The translations under genes were made by a program, and so were the position numbers. From positions 3,534,001 to 3,598,000 of the forward strand of contig OZ244857.1 in NCBI GenBank assembly GCA_965220935.1: a DNA stretch of 64,000 nt. Reading direction: 5' to 3'. Origin of the DNA: Bin80 sp965220935 (lineage in GTDB: Bacteria > Bacteroidota > Rhodothermia > Rhodothermales > Bin80). The stretch's first letter is position 1. Each line of letters begins with the position of its first letter. The notes below the pieces were generated by a model. It made no database searches. It had not been told where the DNA came from and saw only the letters and a program-made list of their open reading frames with translations. Below are positions 29,562 to 39,731 of this stretch, in pieces.

Positions 29562-29955
29562 ATGGATCTCAGGTCAAGTAGAGATATGTTTCACTGGTCT
29601 CTAATGCTTGCTGATTATGGAGGAAAATGGGGATTCAATACGAAGGTGTTTAGGAATAATTGGTGTACTGATATTCTTCCTAAACTTTTGGAGTTTGAAA
29701 AACTAACATGGGGTCAGCTTACCTCTCAACATAAGGGGAGAGGGTCGGGCACGAAGCACCATCATGTACTCGTATCAGATTTGACCAGAAATGCAAAGAA
29801 ACGTCTGAAAATGGACCTTCCATATGAAGATGTAGATGAACTCTTTTCACTCCGAATGGCTTGGAAAAATTAGAGTATATGGAATTGTGATTGAGCAAGA
29901 ACTGAATCTTCTATGGTATGATCCTAAGCATGAAATTTTTCCGATTAGAAGATAA
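29562..29955 (+). pseudogene. probable toxin partner of the Panacea-type antitoxin, one-base frameshift
   Basis: From ATG 29562 the frame reads MFHWSLMLADYGGKWGFNTK, LEFEKLTWGQLTSQ, KHHHVLVSDLTRNAKKRL and DVDELFSLRMA. It hits a stop at about 29872 inside GGAAAAATTAG. Removing one A restores RVYGIVIEQELNLLWYDPKH, ending at 29955. The total is about 130 residues. Homologous small proteins with a conserved HH and a LWW/YDP-H tail are encoded beside DUF4065 genes as I remember the family; the toxin role is an inference. The break is in an A5 run, a typical place for read error or slippage. Confidence 0.6.
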
Positions 29956-30915
29956 AAGTGAATCATCACTCAAAATGAAATCAATCCATGAAACATCTTC
30001 AATCTATGGTCTTTCATAGTGTCATTAGATCATAATTAACCAGCTCCAACAATAAATGCTACACCCTCATGTTGCAGACTTGTCTACAACATCCTCATCC
30101 TACTTCTATTCCCTATAGGTGGGCAACATCAATCGGAATATACACACTGTTAGGGTGTTTTTCTGGATGGGACTAGATAGCGTGTATTGATGAGAAAGGT
30201 TTATGATTTCCATTGATCAGATTCCTCTTTATGAAATTGAGCAATACCCAATAGCCCTGATGATACGGTGACGTATTTGGCCATCCTCCTGGATGTTAAG
30301 ACTCGGGCGCCTCACTGTTCTTGGAGAAATATTTTGAGACCAAGAAGAATCGGAGGTGAGGGGGTCTATGGATGGACTTATTGGTGGTTATCCCATTGGC
30401 AGGGTTAAAACATGCAACCAACTCCGACTATGAACACTTGGGCGAACGAGTTGGAGACTAACGCCAGATCATGGAGCCGAGATCTCAGTCGTCAGTGTAT
30501 TGATGATAATGTGTCAAAATGTTCGGTTCAGTTCAGATCAATATGTTGACTGTTACAATGCGCTAGCTTCATGAGGTTATGCTCCATGTCTCCACTGGTA
30601 CAATGAATCTCTGGTTGATTCATTATGAACCGAAGGGATCTCCCAAGCCAGAGGTGGTGATTTGATGTATTTCAATAAACTATCCGCTCCACCGACTTAG
30701 GGCATCATTGATGTCTTAGACACTGTATCGGAGTCTATCGCCCATGCTGGATCAACCAGGAAGTGATTTTTATAAACTATTTAAACTGCCGAGTAGATCC
30801 CGTAGAGCCCACCTGCGCGAGATGAGTCTATCCGCTCTCGTCCAGTTGCCACTACGCGCGCGTCCCCCAAATTGTACATTTCTGATATACATCAAAAAGA
30901 AATTCTCCAAACACA
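29956..30915. other. long non-coding stretch
   Basis: No supported gene is seen in about 960 bp. Short open frames (for example 30744-30962) lack any motif and have poor context. The stretch at 30200-30500 may contain remains of a transposase, but no block is clear enough to name. The right end contains the terminator of the large reverse-strand gene. Confidence 0.4.
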
Positions 30916-30949
30916 AAGCGCCCCGATACCTAATCGTATCGGGGCGCTT
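30916..30949 (-). terminator. strong rho-independent-type terminator
   Basis: A perfect 14-bp stem, AAGCGCCCCGATAC/GTATCGGGGCGCTT, with a 6-nt loop begins 25 bp beyond the stop codon of the reverse-strand gene at 30974. On the reverse strand it is followed by TGTGTTTGG, a modest T-rich tail. Confidence 0.8.
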
Positions 30950-30973
30950 GTCGTGTGACTGAAAAATATAGTC

Positions 30974-33900
30974 CTACTTCACCAACATCATGCGTCCAGT
31001 CTTCACATACCGGCTCTCTGCACCCGTGGCAATCATCCGATACATATACGTCCCACTGGCCAGACTCGTCGCATTAAGCTCAATGCTCCGATCCGCGCCC
31101 GCCTCATACTCGCGCGCCGGCAAGACCATCACCTCACGCCCAAGCATGTCCACCACCTGCAGTGTTACCTGCGCACTCTCCGGCAAGTCAAACTGGATCC
31201 GCGTAGATGGATTGAAGGGGTTCGGATAGTTCCCATGCACCGCAAACTCGGTCGGTAACTCCGTAATGTCCGAGTCAACGTTTGTGACAACAGCTGCCGA
31301 GATTTCCTGTCCGTCTTTATCCACGCCGTATAGATACGGCTCTTGCCCCATATCTCTGGAATCCTTCACGGACAGGTTCAGGATCAACGTCTCTCCCGAA
31401 TAGCCAGCCAGATCCACATCAAACACCCCAACCTTGTCACCTTCTAAAAGGACCTCTATCCGATGGTATTCGGGCGACAACTGCTGATAACTGGTTGCCC
31501 CATCAAATGCCAAACCACTCGCCAGCAATTTCAGTGGCTTGGGATTCGTCCGCGGATCTTCTAAAATATTACTGGTCTGCACCCGCACAGCACCCACATC
31601 CGCAAGACCATGAACCACAATGACCTCCACCATGTTGGCGGCACGTGATGCCAATCTCGTCTCAATTTGCTTGACCTTCAGATTCGTTGAATTGCCGTGC
31701 GCAATGAGGGCATAACTCTCGTCCGCAGCAACGGAGAACTCTACCTCGGTGTTTGACGCTTCTGGTGCACCCGCAAGCGCAATCACCGCCTCGTGTCCGC
31801 CTGCGCCCGTTCGTAGATACCCCGTCGCATTGTGTGTGGTAAGAGCATCAGCAATCTGCACACCGTCCAAGGACAAGGCCACCGGCGATGGAAGCTGCGC
31901 ATTGTGAATAAACTGAATCCGTGAGATAGCGCCACCGAAATCCTGCTGATGAATCGGATTCTCAATCGAATTCGCGGCTACCCCAAAAATGGAACATGTC
32001 TCTACATCCACCGCCAACTGCGTGATGTTCGCCGCACGACCCACATAGCCGTTGACCGCAAACGTTCCCGCCTCAACTACCTCATAGCGCCCCGCAAGAC
32101 GAGGACTCTGCCACTCACAATCCCACTGCACAATCCGTAACCCACTGACATCCTGGACATTGAGGATCCCATCCGCAGAAACCCGAAGATTCAAATTGGA
32201 GGTCAACGGATCAGCATCCTTACCTAAGTCCACTTTCCAAAAGATATCTGGCGCATACACATCCAAACTCAAAGAGGTGCCCCCAGTGCCTGCTTGAATG
32301 GGAGACCACGCGGGGGTCGCCCCACTTGGAATCGTGGTGGGAGTGACCGTAATCGGTGTCTCTGCATCCAAATCCACCGGCAACTGCAGCATCAATGGAC
32401 GATAGTAGGTCTTGCTATCTACGGTGCTTCCGACTGGGAACAGATAGCCCCCCGCTGACGACGCATTATCCCCATCATTTCCGTGCTGGATATGACGCGT
32501 TAGCCCCGCCGATACAAGCGAATTTCTGGATCCTTTGTTGATCACAGAGGTGCACGCACGGTCTGCATCGTCCCCGCAACGATTTCCTACCTGTGCATTT
32601 AAGCGGTTGATCAGCCCGGTTTCAACTTCAGCATTCTTGAGCTTCCAGGTGAAATCACCCGTAATATGCCCCTTATCTAAGGTCAACTCTGCAGTAGCGG
32701 CCTGGCTCACATCGCTTCCAAGTGAAAGGCCTGCGCCATCCACGGTCACATGATGCAGGTCAATCCCCGCTGCACTAACCTCTTGCACCTCCTTGCCAGA
32801 AAACTCAAGGTTCGCGTTGAGTACATAGTCCTTGGCCGCCAACCCAAAGTTAAAGCCTTTATTGAGATGAATATTGGTCGTGGCCGTGGTCATGGTCGTC
32901 GCTCCAAACCTCGCCGCAGTTCCCGCCCCAGATGTCGTAAAGTCACCTGTAACGATCAGGTCTGTGAATGCACTCAGATAGGTCGCACCCTGTGGGTTAT
33001 TCATATCCACTGCCCCTTCTGTCTGCTCTGTCTCCTGCGAGAAGTCGCCGCCAATCGTCACTTTCTTTCTGGCTTCTAGTGTTCCTCCTCTAGATGAAAA
33101 GCCACCCGTTCCGCTGATCGCCAAATCACCCTTGAATTCCACTTCGTTATGCTGCAAAAACAGGCGTGCCGAGCTAACCTCTACATTTTTGTTGATCGTG
33201 AATTTCGTCCCATAAAATTCCACTGCACCATTGGAGGCATTTAACGAATCTACGATGACGCTTTTCCCATCACCTGCAACTGGAGAAATATACAGATTTC
33301 CTTCCCAGTTTTCATTAGAGGGTTTGGCTGCCTTTTCTGGGGTTTTAGTCCCATCAAAGACGATCGTCTCAAATTCGGCTCCGATGAGCTCGGTCTGCTT
33401 ACTTCCCTTAGGGACACGAATCGTCCCCTTGACTTTTGCCTTCTCATGAAGCTCCAACTTCACATGAGGACGGTCAGTAGTACTTTCCATAATTGGGTAT
33501 TGCCAATCAGAGCGAAGCCCATCAATTGGATTAGTGGTTTCGGGTCCAATCTGCAGAGCACCGTTCCCCACATCAATCATGCCGCCTTCATTCACAGTGG
33601 CCACTGCAGTGGCATCGTTCAAGTTTTTACTTGTAAACTGACCCAGCACATGGACCTCTCCACCATCGGTCATGATCTTGGCGTCTTTCTGTTGATTTCC
33701 AACCGTAACCATGCCATAGACCTGCACATTGTTGCCGTTGGTGTGAAACTCGCCCTCGTCAATTGTAAGGATTGGATTTACCATTGCTACGCCAGCCTGG
33801 CTTCCAATCGTCAAGGTAGACGCGTCTCCTTTCAAGTGCAAGTGTCCATTGAAGATGTGGACACCCTCAACCAGTGATAGCGCCTGATTCACGATGATGA

Positions 33901-36031
33901 CCGCATCTTCGTGATCTACCACCAACTTGCGTGCACCCGCTAACTCGGACGCCGTCGCCGTACGCTCTGCATCGGTGACATATTTAAGAATATAGCCATA
34001 GTCTTTATTTGGATTTGTGGCATCGCCATCGCCAACAAGATCGCCAGGACGGTTCGTATCCGTGGTAATCTGCCCGTCATCTACATGAATCATCCCACTG
34101 ACCGTGACGGTGTTTGTTTTGTCATCACCGGTCGCAATCAACACCATATTTCCACTGCAAAGCCCCAGATCAGTGACCATGACAGGCCCACGGGTGCGTA
34201 GTTCACGCCCGTTACCAATATTCATGGCTAACTTCGCAATCCCGGTATAAGTCACATCGTCCGAGTCAATCGTTGCATAGGTCAAATGCTGCACATTTGA
34301 TCCCGCCGCCAATGTACCATCTAATCCATTGTCTTGAAGGATTAACGCGCCAGGCGTATCATTAGCACCGATCTGTACCGTCCCTTCAGACTCAAGCTCT
34401 CCATCGGCAATGTGAACGGTGTTGGTTATCAGTGATCCAGAGACCTCTACATCCCCGTCAATCACCACAGTATTCACGGTGAGCATCGCAGCCGATGCTA
34501 CAATCACATCGCCCGAAAGCGTAAGCGTATTGCCCTTGCGGAGACCCGGGGCGGAGCATAGATCGTCGCCGGAAAGGTGCGAGTCGGCCGCCGCATCTTG
34601 AACGATCACTGCAGTAGCATCCGCAAAGACATCCCCCTCAATCACCAAACTGTGCGTGGTGACCTTTGCTTGTTCCATATTTTCATGGCCCTTCAGGTGG
34701 ATTTCGCCGCCAGCTGCAATAATCACATCCTCCTCAACGGTAGAGGTGAATTCTTTACCAGAATCGGCATCAGAATCAGCTAAGAAACGCACATTGATAT
34801 CATGCACATGGGTACCATCATATTTCAGATGCAGATCCCCTTCAATCGTATTGCCCGACGCAGCAAATTCTACCCCAGAATGACGTTGTTTTTCAGCCAC
34901 TAGCTCAAATGCACGGTCGTTATTAGCACCATCATTCGGTGTCCCAAAAGTTGTGCCAACACCCGCATCGCCATAGTCTAAGATAACATCTCCTTCAATG
35001 GTCGCAGCCTTTTCAAACACCACCCGAGCATCATTCCACTGCTGGATATCTCCTTTTACAGTGACCGCGTCTCTGAAAATAATGTCCGTGACAATACTAT
35101 CCTGTTGATTAGTATCTGGAGTTGGGGCAACACCAAGATTGTCATCATCGTCCGAAATACTTCCCACAGCAACGAGCGTGCCAATTTCTTTGAGATTGAC
35201 ACAGACATTCCCCGCAGCAATCGCATACAAGTTACTGTGAATCATACCTCCACCACTAAGCATCAGGCAATCTGCCGCTGTGACTCCACCAGCGGGAACA
35301 TAATCCCCGGGCAGATGCAATACAATATCCGCATTGTCGACATCGGTGTCTTCATTCACCTCTCGCTCATCATTAGTATGTGCAATCCAAAGACCGCCAT
35401 CACCTTTAATTGTCCCCTTGACATCAAATTTGCCTACGTTCGATGTTGCAGTACCCTTTGAGAGCTTAACGCGCAGGTTTGCATTCTCATCAACGGTGAG
35501 CGTATGGCCAGCGTTGACCGTCAGCTCATCTATAGCCAGAACAGACAAATTCGTTGAATTCTGTACCCTTTTAACCGATAGGTCCCCCGCGGTGATCAGC
35601 TTGTTGATAGATGCGGGTCCATCGAGTTCAATTTCAGTGAATTGCACAGTGGCATCCTTATGGAGGGTCACACTCCCAGTGGTCAATGATACGGTTCCCG
35701 TGAAATTAACAGTCCCTTTCTTGGGCCCGTCTACGCGTCTTTCAAAAACGCCAAGCGTGAGTGTATTATCTCCGATCGTAACATCAGCATCAACGGTCAC
35801 CGTCCCTCCTACACGCCGCACCTCAAATAGAAGAATATCGTCGGTCTGTGCGGTACTTATTCCGTTAGATATGTTACATGGATTCGCGGCAGTGGTGCAA
35901 CCACTTGTTAGAGTACCGTCTAAAGAGGCGTAATAGGTTGTTTGCCCCTTCGCATTAAAGGCGAAGAGCGTGAAAAGGAGGAATACACCAAATATCCCTC
36001 CCCAATTTTTGTGAAATAATCTTTCAGTCAT
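30974..36031 (-). CDS. 1685-residue T9SS-secreted surface protein with DUF4397 domain
   Basis: An intact frame begins with a signal peptide (MTERLFHKNWGGIFGVFLLF, cleavage near residue 30). Residues 30-1300 are short repeating strand segments rich in T, V, G, D and N (for example GDVIVASAAMLTVNTVVIDG), suggesting a long right-handed beta-helix or adhesin fold. A DUF4397-like region spans about 1375-1590 (SRIQFIHNAQLPSPVALSLD, VIVVHGLADVGAVRVQTS). Residues about 1597-1685 form a type A T9SS sorting domain (HGNYPNPFNPSTRIQFDLP, SGTYMYRM, VKTGRMMLVK). Its DUF4397 and tail are close relatives of those in the subtilase at 44676-48217. The gene is monocistronic with a strong terminator. An adhesive or surface-layer role is inferred. 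Confidence 0.8.
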   Translation of the reverse strand: MTERLFHKNWGGIFGVFLLFTLFAFNAKGQTTYYASLDGTLTSGCTTAANPCNISNGISTAQTDDILLFEVRRVGGTVTVDADVTIGDNTLTLGVFERRVDGPKKGTVNFTGTVSLTTGSVTLHKDATVQFTEIELDGPASINKLITAGDLSVKRVQNSTNLSVLAIDELTVNAGHTLTVDENANLRVKLSKGTATSNVGKFDVKGTIKGDGGLWIAHTNDEREVNEDTDVDNADIVLHLPGDYVPAGGVTAADCLMLSGGGMIHSNLYAIAAGNVCVNLKEIGTLVAVGSISDDDDNLGVAPTPDTNQQDSIVTDIIFRDAVTVKGDIQQWNDARVVFEKAATIEGDVILDYGDAGVGTTFGTPNDGANNDRAFELVAEKQRHSGVEFAASGNTIEGDLHLKYDGTHVHDINVRFLADSDADSGKEFTSTVEEDVIIAAGGEIHLKGHENMEQAKVTTHSLVIEGDVFADATAVIVQDAAADSHLSGDDLCSAPGLRKGNTLTLSGDVIVASAAMLTVNTVVIDGDVEVSGSLITNTVHIADGELESEGTVQIGANDTPGALILQDNGLDGTLAAGSNVQHLTYATIDSDDVTYTGIAKLAMNIGNGRELRTRGPVMVTDLGLCSGNMVLIATGDDKTNTVTVSGMIHVDDGQITTDTNRPGDLVGDGDATNPNKDYGYILKYVTDAERTATASELAGARKLVVDHEDAVIIVNQALSLVEGVHIFNGHLHLKGDASTLTIGSQAGVAMVNPILTIDEGEFHTNGNNVQVYGMVTVGNQQKDAKIMTDGGEVHVLGQFTSKNLNDATAVATVNEGGMIDVGNGALQIGPETTNPIDGLRSDWQYPIMESTTDRPHVKLELHEKAKVKGTIRVPKGSKQTELIGAEFETIVFDGTKTPEKAAKPSNENWEGNLYISPVAGDGKSVIVDSLNASNGAVEFYGTKFTINKNVEVSSARLFLQHNEVEFKGDLAISGTGGFSSRGGTLEARKKVTIGGDFSQETEQTEGAVDMNNPQGATYLSAFTDLIVTGDFTTSGAGTAARFGATTMTTATTNIHLNKGFNFGLAAKDYVLNANLEFSGKEVQEVSAAGIDLHHVTVDGAGLSLGSDVSQAATAELTLDKGHITGDFTWKLKNAEVETGLINRLNAQVGNRCGDDADRACTSVINKGSRNSLVSAGLTRHIQHGNDGDNASSAGGYLFPVGSTVDSKTYYRPLMLQLPVDLDAETPITVTPTTIPSGATPAWSPIQAGTGGTSLSLDVYAPDIFWKVDLGKDADPLTSNLNLRVSADGILNVQDVSGLRIVQWDCEWQSPRLAGRYEVVEAGTFAVNGYVGRAANITQLAVDVETCSIFGVAANSIENPIHQQDFGGAISRIQFIHNAQLPSPVALSLDGVQIADALTTHNATGYLRTGAGGHEAVIALAGAPEASNTEVEFSVAADESYALIAHGNSTNLKVKQIETRLASRAANMVEVIVVHGLADVGAVRVQTSNILEDPRTNPKPLKLLASGLAFDGATSYQQLSPEYHRIEVLLEGDKVGVFDVDLAGYSGETLILNLSVKDSRDMGQEPYLYGVDKDGQEISAAVVTNVDSDITELPTEFAVHGNYPNPFNPSTRIQFDLPESAQVTLQVVDMLGREVMVLPAREYEAGADRSIELNATSLASGTYMYRMIATGAESRYVKTGRMMLVK

Positions 36032-36527
36032 ATGAATAAAAAGTTTGTTATGAATTAAACAAATCGCCTGATCTTACCAGACATAGTTAACTACCTATAC
36101 ACGCGAAACGCGTCGTATGCGTAATCTCGTGGAAAAAAATTTTAGAACACCAAATAGTGCTGTCTTCTGCTTTTTTAATCAAATTGGGACTTTAACAGTG
36201 ACGCCCGTCTTATGTTCACAGATCAGAGCTATTATGCATGATTTTGATTCCGTAGAGAGCTGCCTATCAAGACCCCTTTTGAATAGAGATTGTATTGATA
36301 TACAAAAAACTGGACACACAGACCAGAAACAAATGGCTACGTGATACCACAGTTACTCTATTTAATGAATAATGAAGTACCAGATTCAACAATCATCATA
36401 GCCCAACCAAACGAATCACACGTCTTTTTGAAATGTATCGTCAATTCAACTTGATGTTCCTGTCGCATCAAATCTTGATCTGTCAGTAGAATTGGCCATC
36501 GGTGCCATCGCGTCTAATGCGTACTAC
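36032..36527. other. intergenic stretch between two leftward genes
   Basis: There are 496 bp without a convincing gene. A forward 75-codon frame at 36117-36344 has no motif or context. The stretch should carry the promoter of the large T9SS gene and the 3' end of the MMPL transcript. Confidence 0.35.
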
Positions 36528-39026
36528 TTACGTCAAAAATCCGCGATCTTCCTGAACCTGAATCAAGGCTGGAAGAAAAAGAAGCGCACCCAAAAGCGTT
36601 GTCCCAATGCCCACAACCGCCAACCCCCCCACTGTATTTAATCCAGGATGGAAGCTCAATAGCAATCCTCCAAACCCAACCATTGTGGTCACTGCGCCCA
36701 TCGTCACATGCTCACCCGTAGAGCGCAATGTCCGCCATAATGCTCCAGAGCCCTCCTCCCGATACCGGTGAACTAAATGCGCCCCCGCATCGTTGCCAAT
36801 GCCTATGATCGCCGGGATCACAAAAAGGTTATAGAAATTCAAGCGCATCCCAAAGACCTGCATCAATAAAATCATCCAGATGATCCCAACAATCAAAGGC
36901 AACATCGCCAACAAAGCCCAACGAATACGGCCAAAATTGATCCACATCAATAGCATGACAATGACCAGCGTAGCCAAAATCATATAAGGACTCTCCTGCT
37001 GCATCAGTCGCAGCACATCAGCCGCAACAATAGATGTAGAGCCCGCATGATACACTTGTCCATCTGGAGTCACAATGTTTGACACATCCTCAGCAAATGC
37101 CATAGACTTTCGCCCATCCGAAAGCCCCACCCCAGGGATGATTGTGATATACCCCCCTAACTCGCCAGATTTGGAAACAAATCGGCGGCGGATGATGTCG
37201 GGAACCTCTTCCAAGGCAATTGGGTTGCGCGTCTGGGCTGCTCTTCGAACGCGGCCAAGACTCTGATCCCCCGCAAAAACTGGATCGGTGAGCAAACTAT
37301 CTCTGATATACGCAATCTTTTGGATCCTCTCCGCCTGTTTTTCTACATCTAGTGGGAACCGGTCCTGAAGCGTTTCAATCTCACTGATCGTGGTTAGAAA
37401 GGTGTCTGCGTCCATAATATGTCGCAGCGTATCTCGCTCAATTTTATGACGCAACGCCAGCGCAACCGCCGGAGCCTCATCAGGATCATCCACAACAATA
37501 TACGCTGGATTACGACGATTAAACCCTGTGTAGGCCGTTGCTGCTTTAGCGTTTAACGCCTCCCAATCTTCATACACCGGCTCCAACACTGAAAACCGAT
37601 ATTCAAATTCAATCCGTGGAGCAAAAACCAGGGCCACCACTGTCAAACCTATACATCCTACCAGCAATCCGCGTGCGCCCATCAAAGGCCTTCGCGGGAT
37701 CGCTCGGAGGGGACGTTCTCGCTCAAACTGTAACAAATTCCAGCGCTCACATAACACCAATAGGACAGGCAGAATATGAAGCGTCAAAATCAGCGCGATC
37801 AACACGCCAGTCCCTGCCAAAAATCCAAATTCGCTAAACCCCCTAAAATCCGCAGCCATAAGAACATATAAGGCGGCCGCCGTCGTCAAAGCACCTACGG
37901 CAATCGCCTGTCCACTGCTCATAAACGTCTTCTCCACTGCCTCAACCACGCTAAGACCCGCACCCCGCTCCTCAATGTAACGCGCATAAAAATGAATCCC
38001 ATAGTCTATCCCCAATCCAAACAAAACCAGACCTAATGTTGAACTAAATAAATTCAGAGACTCAAACACCATATAGCCGATTGCAGCCGTCCATGCAAGG
38101 CTCATGACTAGAGGGATTCCAATCAGTACCGCCGTGATTGGCGCTCGTGCAAGCTCCGACCAAATCCGCCGCTGGCCACGAAGCTGAACGGATTTGGCAA
38201 AAAAATAGGTCATCAGTAACAGAAGAACCGCCATCACCCCTGCTCCAAATGAACTGAACACATCGTCGGTGACCGCGCGCACCTCAGTGCGATACCTCCA
38301 TAACCGCCCAGCGAGATACGTTTCTATGTCGGGATGAAAGGACGCTGGGTGCACCTGTTGGATGACGTTATCCAATGCAGCATAGATGGATTCAATATAG
38401 CCTACATCCGTTGAAGAACCCGCAACAAAGAAACGAACCACGAGAATCGTACTATCTGAATTAACCAAATATTCAGAGCCCACAATCTGATTGAAGACAT
38501 CATCTAACGCCTCTACTTCCTCGTCGCCGTCTACCTCCTCGTCGTCCAAACTAAAAAAAAATGGGTTTGCCTCTAGCTTGGCTTCAAAAATCTTGTCCTC
38601 TAACCACCGTGTAAGCGTATTTAATTCACTCTCGGTTGCAAAGTATAACCCATTGTCTGCCATAAATTCTGTATCCCGCCTTAACTGCGCCCGCACAAAG
38701 ATTGGCTCATTTAAGATCGTATCTTGCAAGGCCATCGCCTCAATCACCACAGACTCTGCCAGCGCGAGGTTTGCATCAAATGACGGACTCTCTATGGCAA
38801 GGTCTACCGATACATCCCCGGCGCCAATCGTCTCACGAATCTTCTCCAGCGACTGGACACTTGGATATGAGTCTGGAATCAAGTTCGCAAAATCTGGATC
38901 TATGGTCAGCCGCGCCGCAAGAAAGAGACTACCAATAGAAATGAGTAAGGCAATCCCGAGAACCAGCTCTGGATGCCGAACAACCCAGCGAATCCAACCC
39001 CCCAATTTTCTAAAGATCAATGTCAT
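36528..39026 (-). CDS. MMPL/RND-superfamily exporter
   Basis: The protein is 832 residues with two MMPL halves, each with a long periplasmic loop between TM1 and the next membrane block. TM1 is near residues 19-37 (PELVLGIALLISIGSLFLAA). The first half has GLGIDYGIHFYARYIEERGA and the second GIGNDAGAHLVHRYREEG, the paired signatures of lipid-exporting RND proteins such as HpnN. Its start overlaps the upstream DUF3047 gene by 4 bp (ATGA), so it is translationally coupled. The operon with a polytopic membrane protein upstream points to export of a lipid or hydrophobic compound. The substrate is unknown. Confidence 0.85.
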   Translation of the reverse strand: MTLIFRKLGGWIRWVVRHPELVLGIALLISIGSLFLAARLTIDPDFANLIPDSYPSVQSLEKIRETIGAGDVSVDLAIESPSFDANLALAESVVIEAMALQDTILNEPIFVRAQLRRDTEFMADNGLYFATESELNTLTRWLEDKIFEAKLEANPFFFSLDDEEVDGDEEVEALDDVFNQIVGSEYLVNSDSTILVVRFFVAGSSTDVGYIESIYAALDNVIQQVHPASFHPDIETYLAGRLWRYRTEVRAVTDDVFSSFGAGVMAVLLLLMTYFFAKSVQLRGQRRIWSELARAPITAVLIGIPLVMSLAWTAAIGYMVFESLNLFSSTLGLVLFGLGIDYGIHFYARYIEERGAGLSVVEAVEKTFMSSGQAIAVGALTTAAALYVLMAADFRGFSEFGFLAGTGVLIALILTLHILPVLLVLCERWNLLQFERERPLRAIPRRPLMGARGLLVGCIGLTVVALVFAPRIEFEYRFSVLEPVYEDWEALNAKAATAYTGFNRRNPAYIVVDDPDEAPAVALALRHKIERDTLRHIMDADTFLTTISEIETLQDRFPLDVEKQAERIQKIAYIRDSLLTDPVFAGDQSLGRVRRAAQTRNPIALEEVPDIIRRRFVSKSGELGGYITIIPGVGLSDGRKSMAFAEDVSNIVTPDGQVYHAGSTSIVAADVLRLMQQESPYMILATLVIVMLLMWINFGRIRWALLAMLPLIVGIIWMILLMQVFGMRLNFYNLFVIPAIIGIGNDAGAHLVHRYREEGSGALWRTLRSTGEHVTMGAVTTMVGFGGLLLSFHPGLNTVGGLAVVGIGTTLLGALLFLPALIQVQEDRGFLT

Positions 39027-39727
39027 TTAGCGACCGAAATATCATCAAAATAGATATCAGACTCTCCATCGGTGGTATCAGAGTCGTTCCACACCATAAT
39101 ATAGATAGGATTACCTGGAGGCTCTCTATTGAAAATCATCCTATAATCTTCTAGCACATTCCTGTCAACCTCAACCCACTCACCTATGAACTCCTCGGCG
39201 GACGATACGACCAATACTTGAAGTTTCCCATACTTCGCTCGAGTCCCTACAGCAAGTGAGCTGCTATAGGTGTACTTTATTGTACAGGGTCTGCCGAGCC
39301 AATCATTACATGCAAACGCAACATACATAGCACCGCCGGTATCATTAAGATTTCTTGTATCCTCTCGGGCGCCTTCTGGTAGTACATCTGCACGCCATCG
39401 CCATGTTAGTCGAGGATAGGTTTGCAAGTCCCAGTCAAGTCCATCCCCCTGTGGCAATGCCAGCAGTACTGCCTCATCTTGAGTATAAGTACGCAGTACT
39501 TTGCCATGTCCCTGCGTCACAACCCTCATATACTCATTCGGCCTGTTATGATCTGATGGGATTGGGAGCATACTTCTTGATGCTCTGTCAGGTATCTTCC
39601 AACGCAACGGTGTATCATTGTCGTGATACATCTCAAAATCTTCAATGACTTGAGTCTGTTGTGCCGACACACCTGAACAATACAACCCTACAAAAAGAAG
39701 CAGTGAAGCAACCTTACGCTTGGACAT
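39023..39727 (-). CDS. DUF3047 family secreted protein
   Basis: This 234-residue protein has a clear signal peptide (MSKRKVASLLLFVGLYCSGVSA). Its DUF3047 features are VIEDFEMYHDNDTPLRWKIP, the central WDLQTYPRLTWRWRADVLPE block with a following GGAMYVAF, and the terminal DSDTTDGESDIYFDDISVAK. The fold is probably a carbohydrate-binding-like jelly roll acting in the periplasm or at the surface. It begins 4 bp after the upstream membrane-protein gene and overlaps the MMPL start, so the three form one operon. Function in transport is inferred from that context. Confidence 0.75.
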   Translation of the reverse strand: MSKRKVASLLLFVGLYCSGVSAQQTQVIEDFEMYHDNDTPLRWKIPDRASRSMLPIPSDHNRPNEYMRVVTQGHGKVLRTYTQDEAVLLALPQGDGLDWDLQTYPRLTWRWRADVLPEGAREDTRNLNDTGGAMYVAFACNDWLGRPCTIKYTYSSSLAVGTRAKYGKLQVLVVSSAEEFIGEWVEVDRNVLEDYRMIFNREPPGNPIYIMVWNDSDTTDGESDIYFDDISVAK

Positions 39728-39731
39728 CTGA

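Noticed and set aside
30744..30962. 72-codon forward frame before the terminator
   Set aside because: No motif; it runs into the terminator hairpin of the opposite gene.
35334..35933. 199-codon forward frame opposite the 1685-residue protein
   Set aside because: Ser/Thr/Val-rich sequence produced by reading the complement of a strand-repeat protein; no signal, start site or domain.
36117..36344. 75-codon forward frame in the gap right of the large T9SS gene
   Set aside because: No motif, no ribosome site and no neighbours on the same strand.
38491..39030. 179-codon forward frame opposite the MMPL gene
   Set aside because: Low-complexity serine-rich N-terminus and full overlap with a strongly supported gene.
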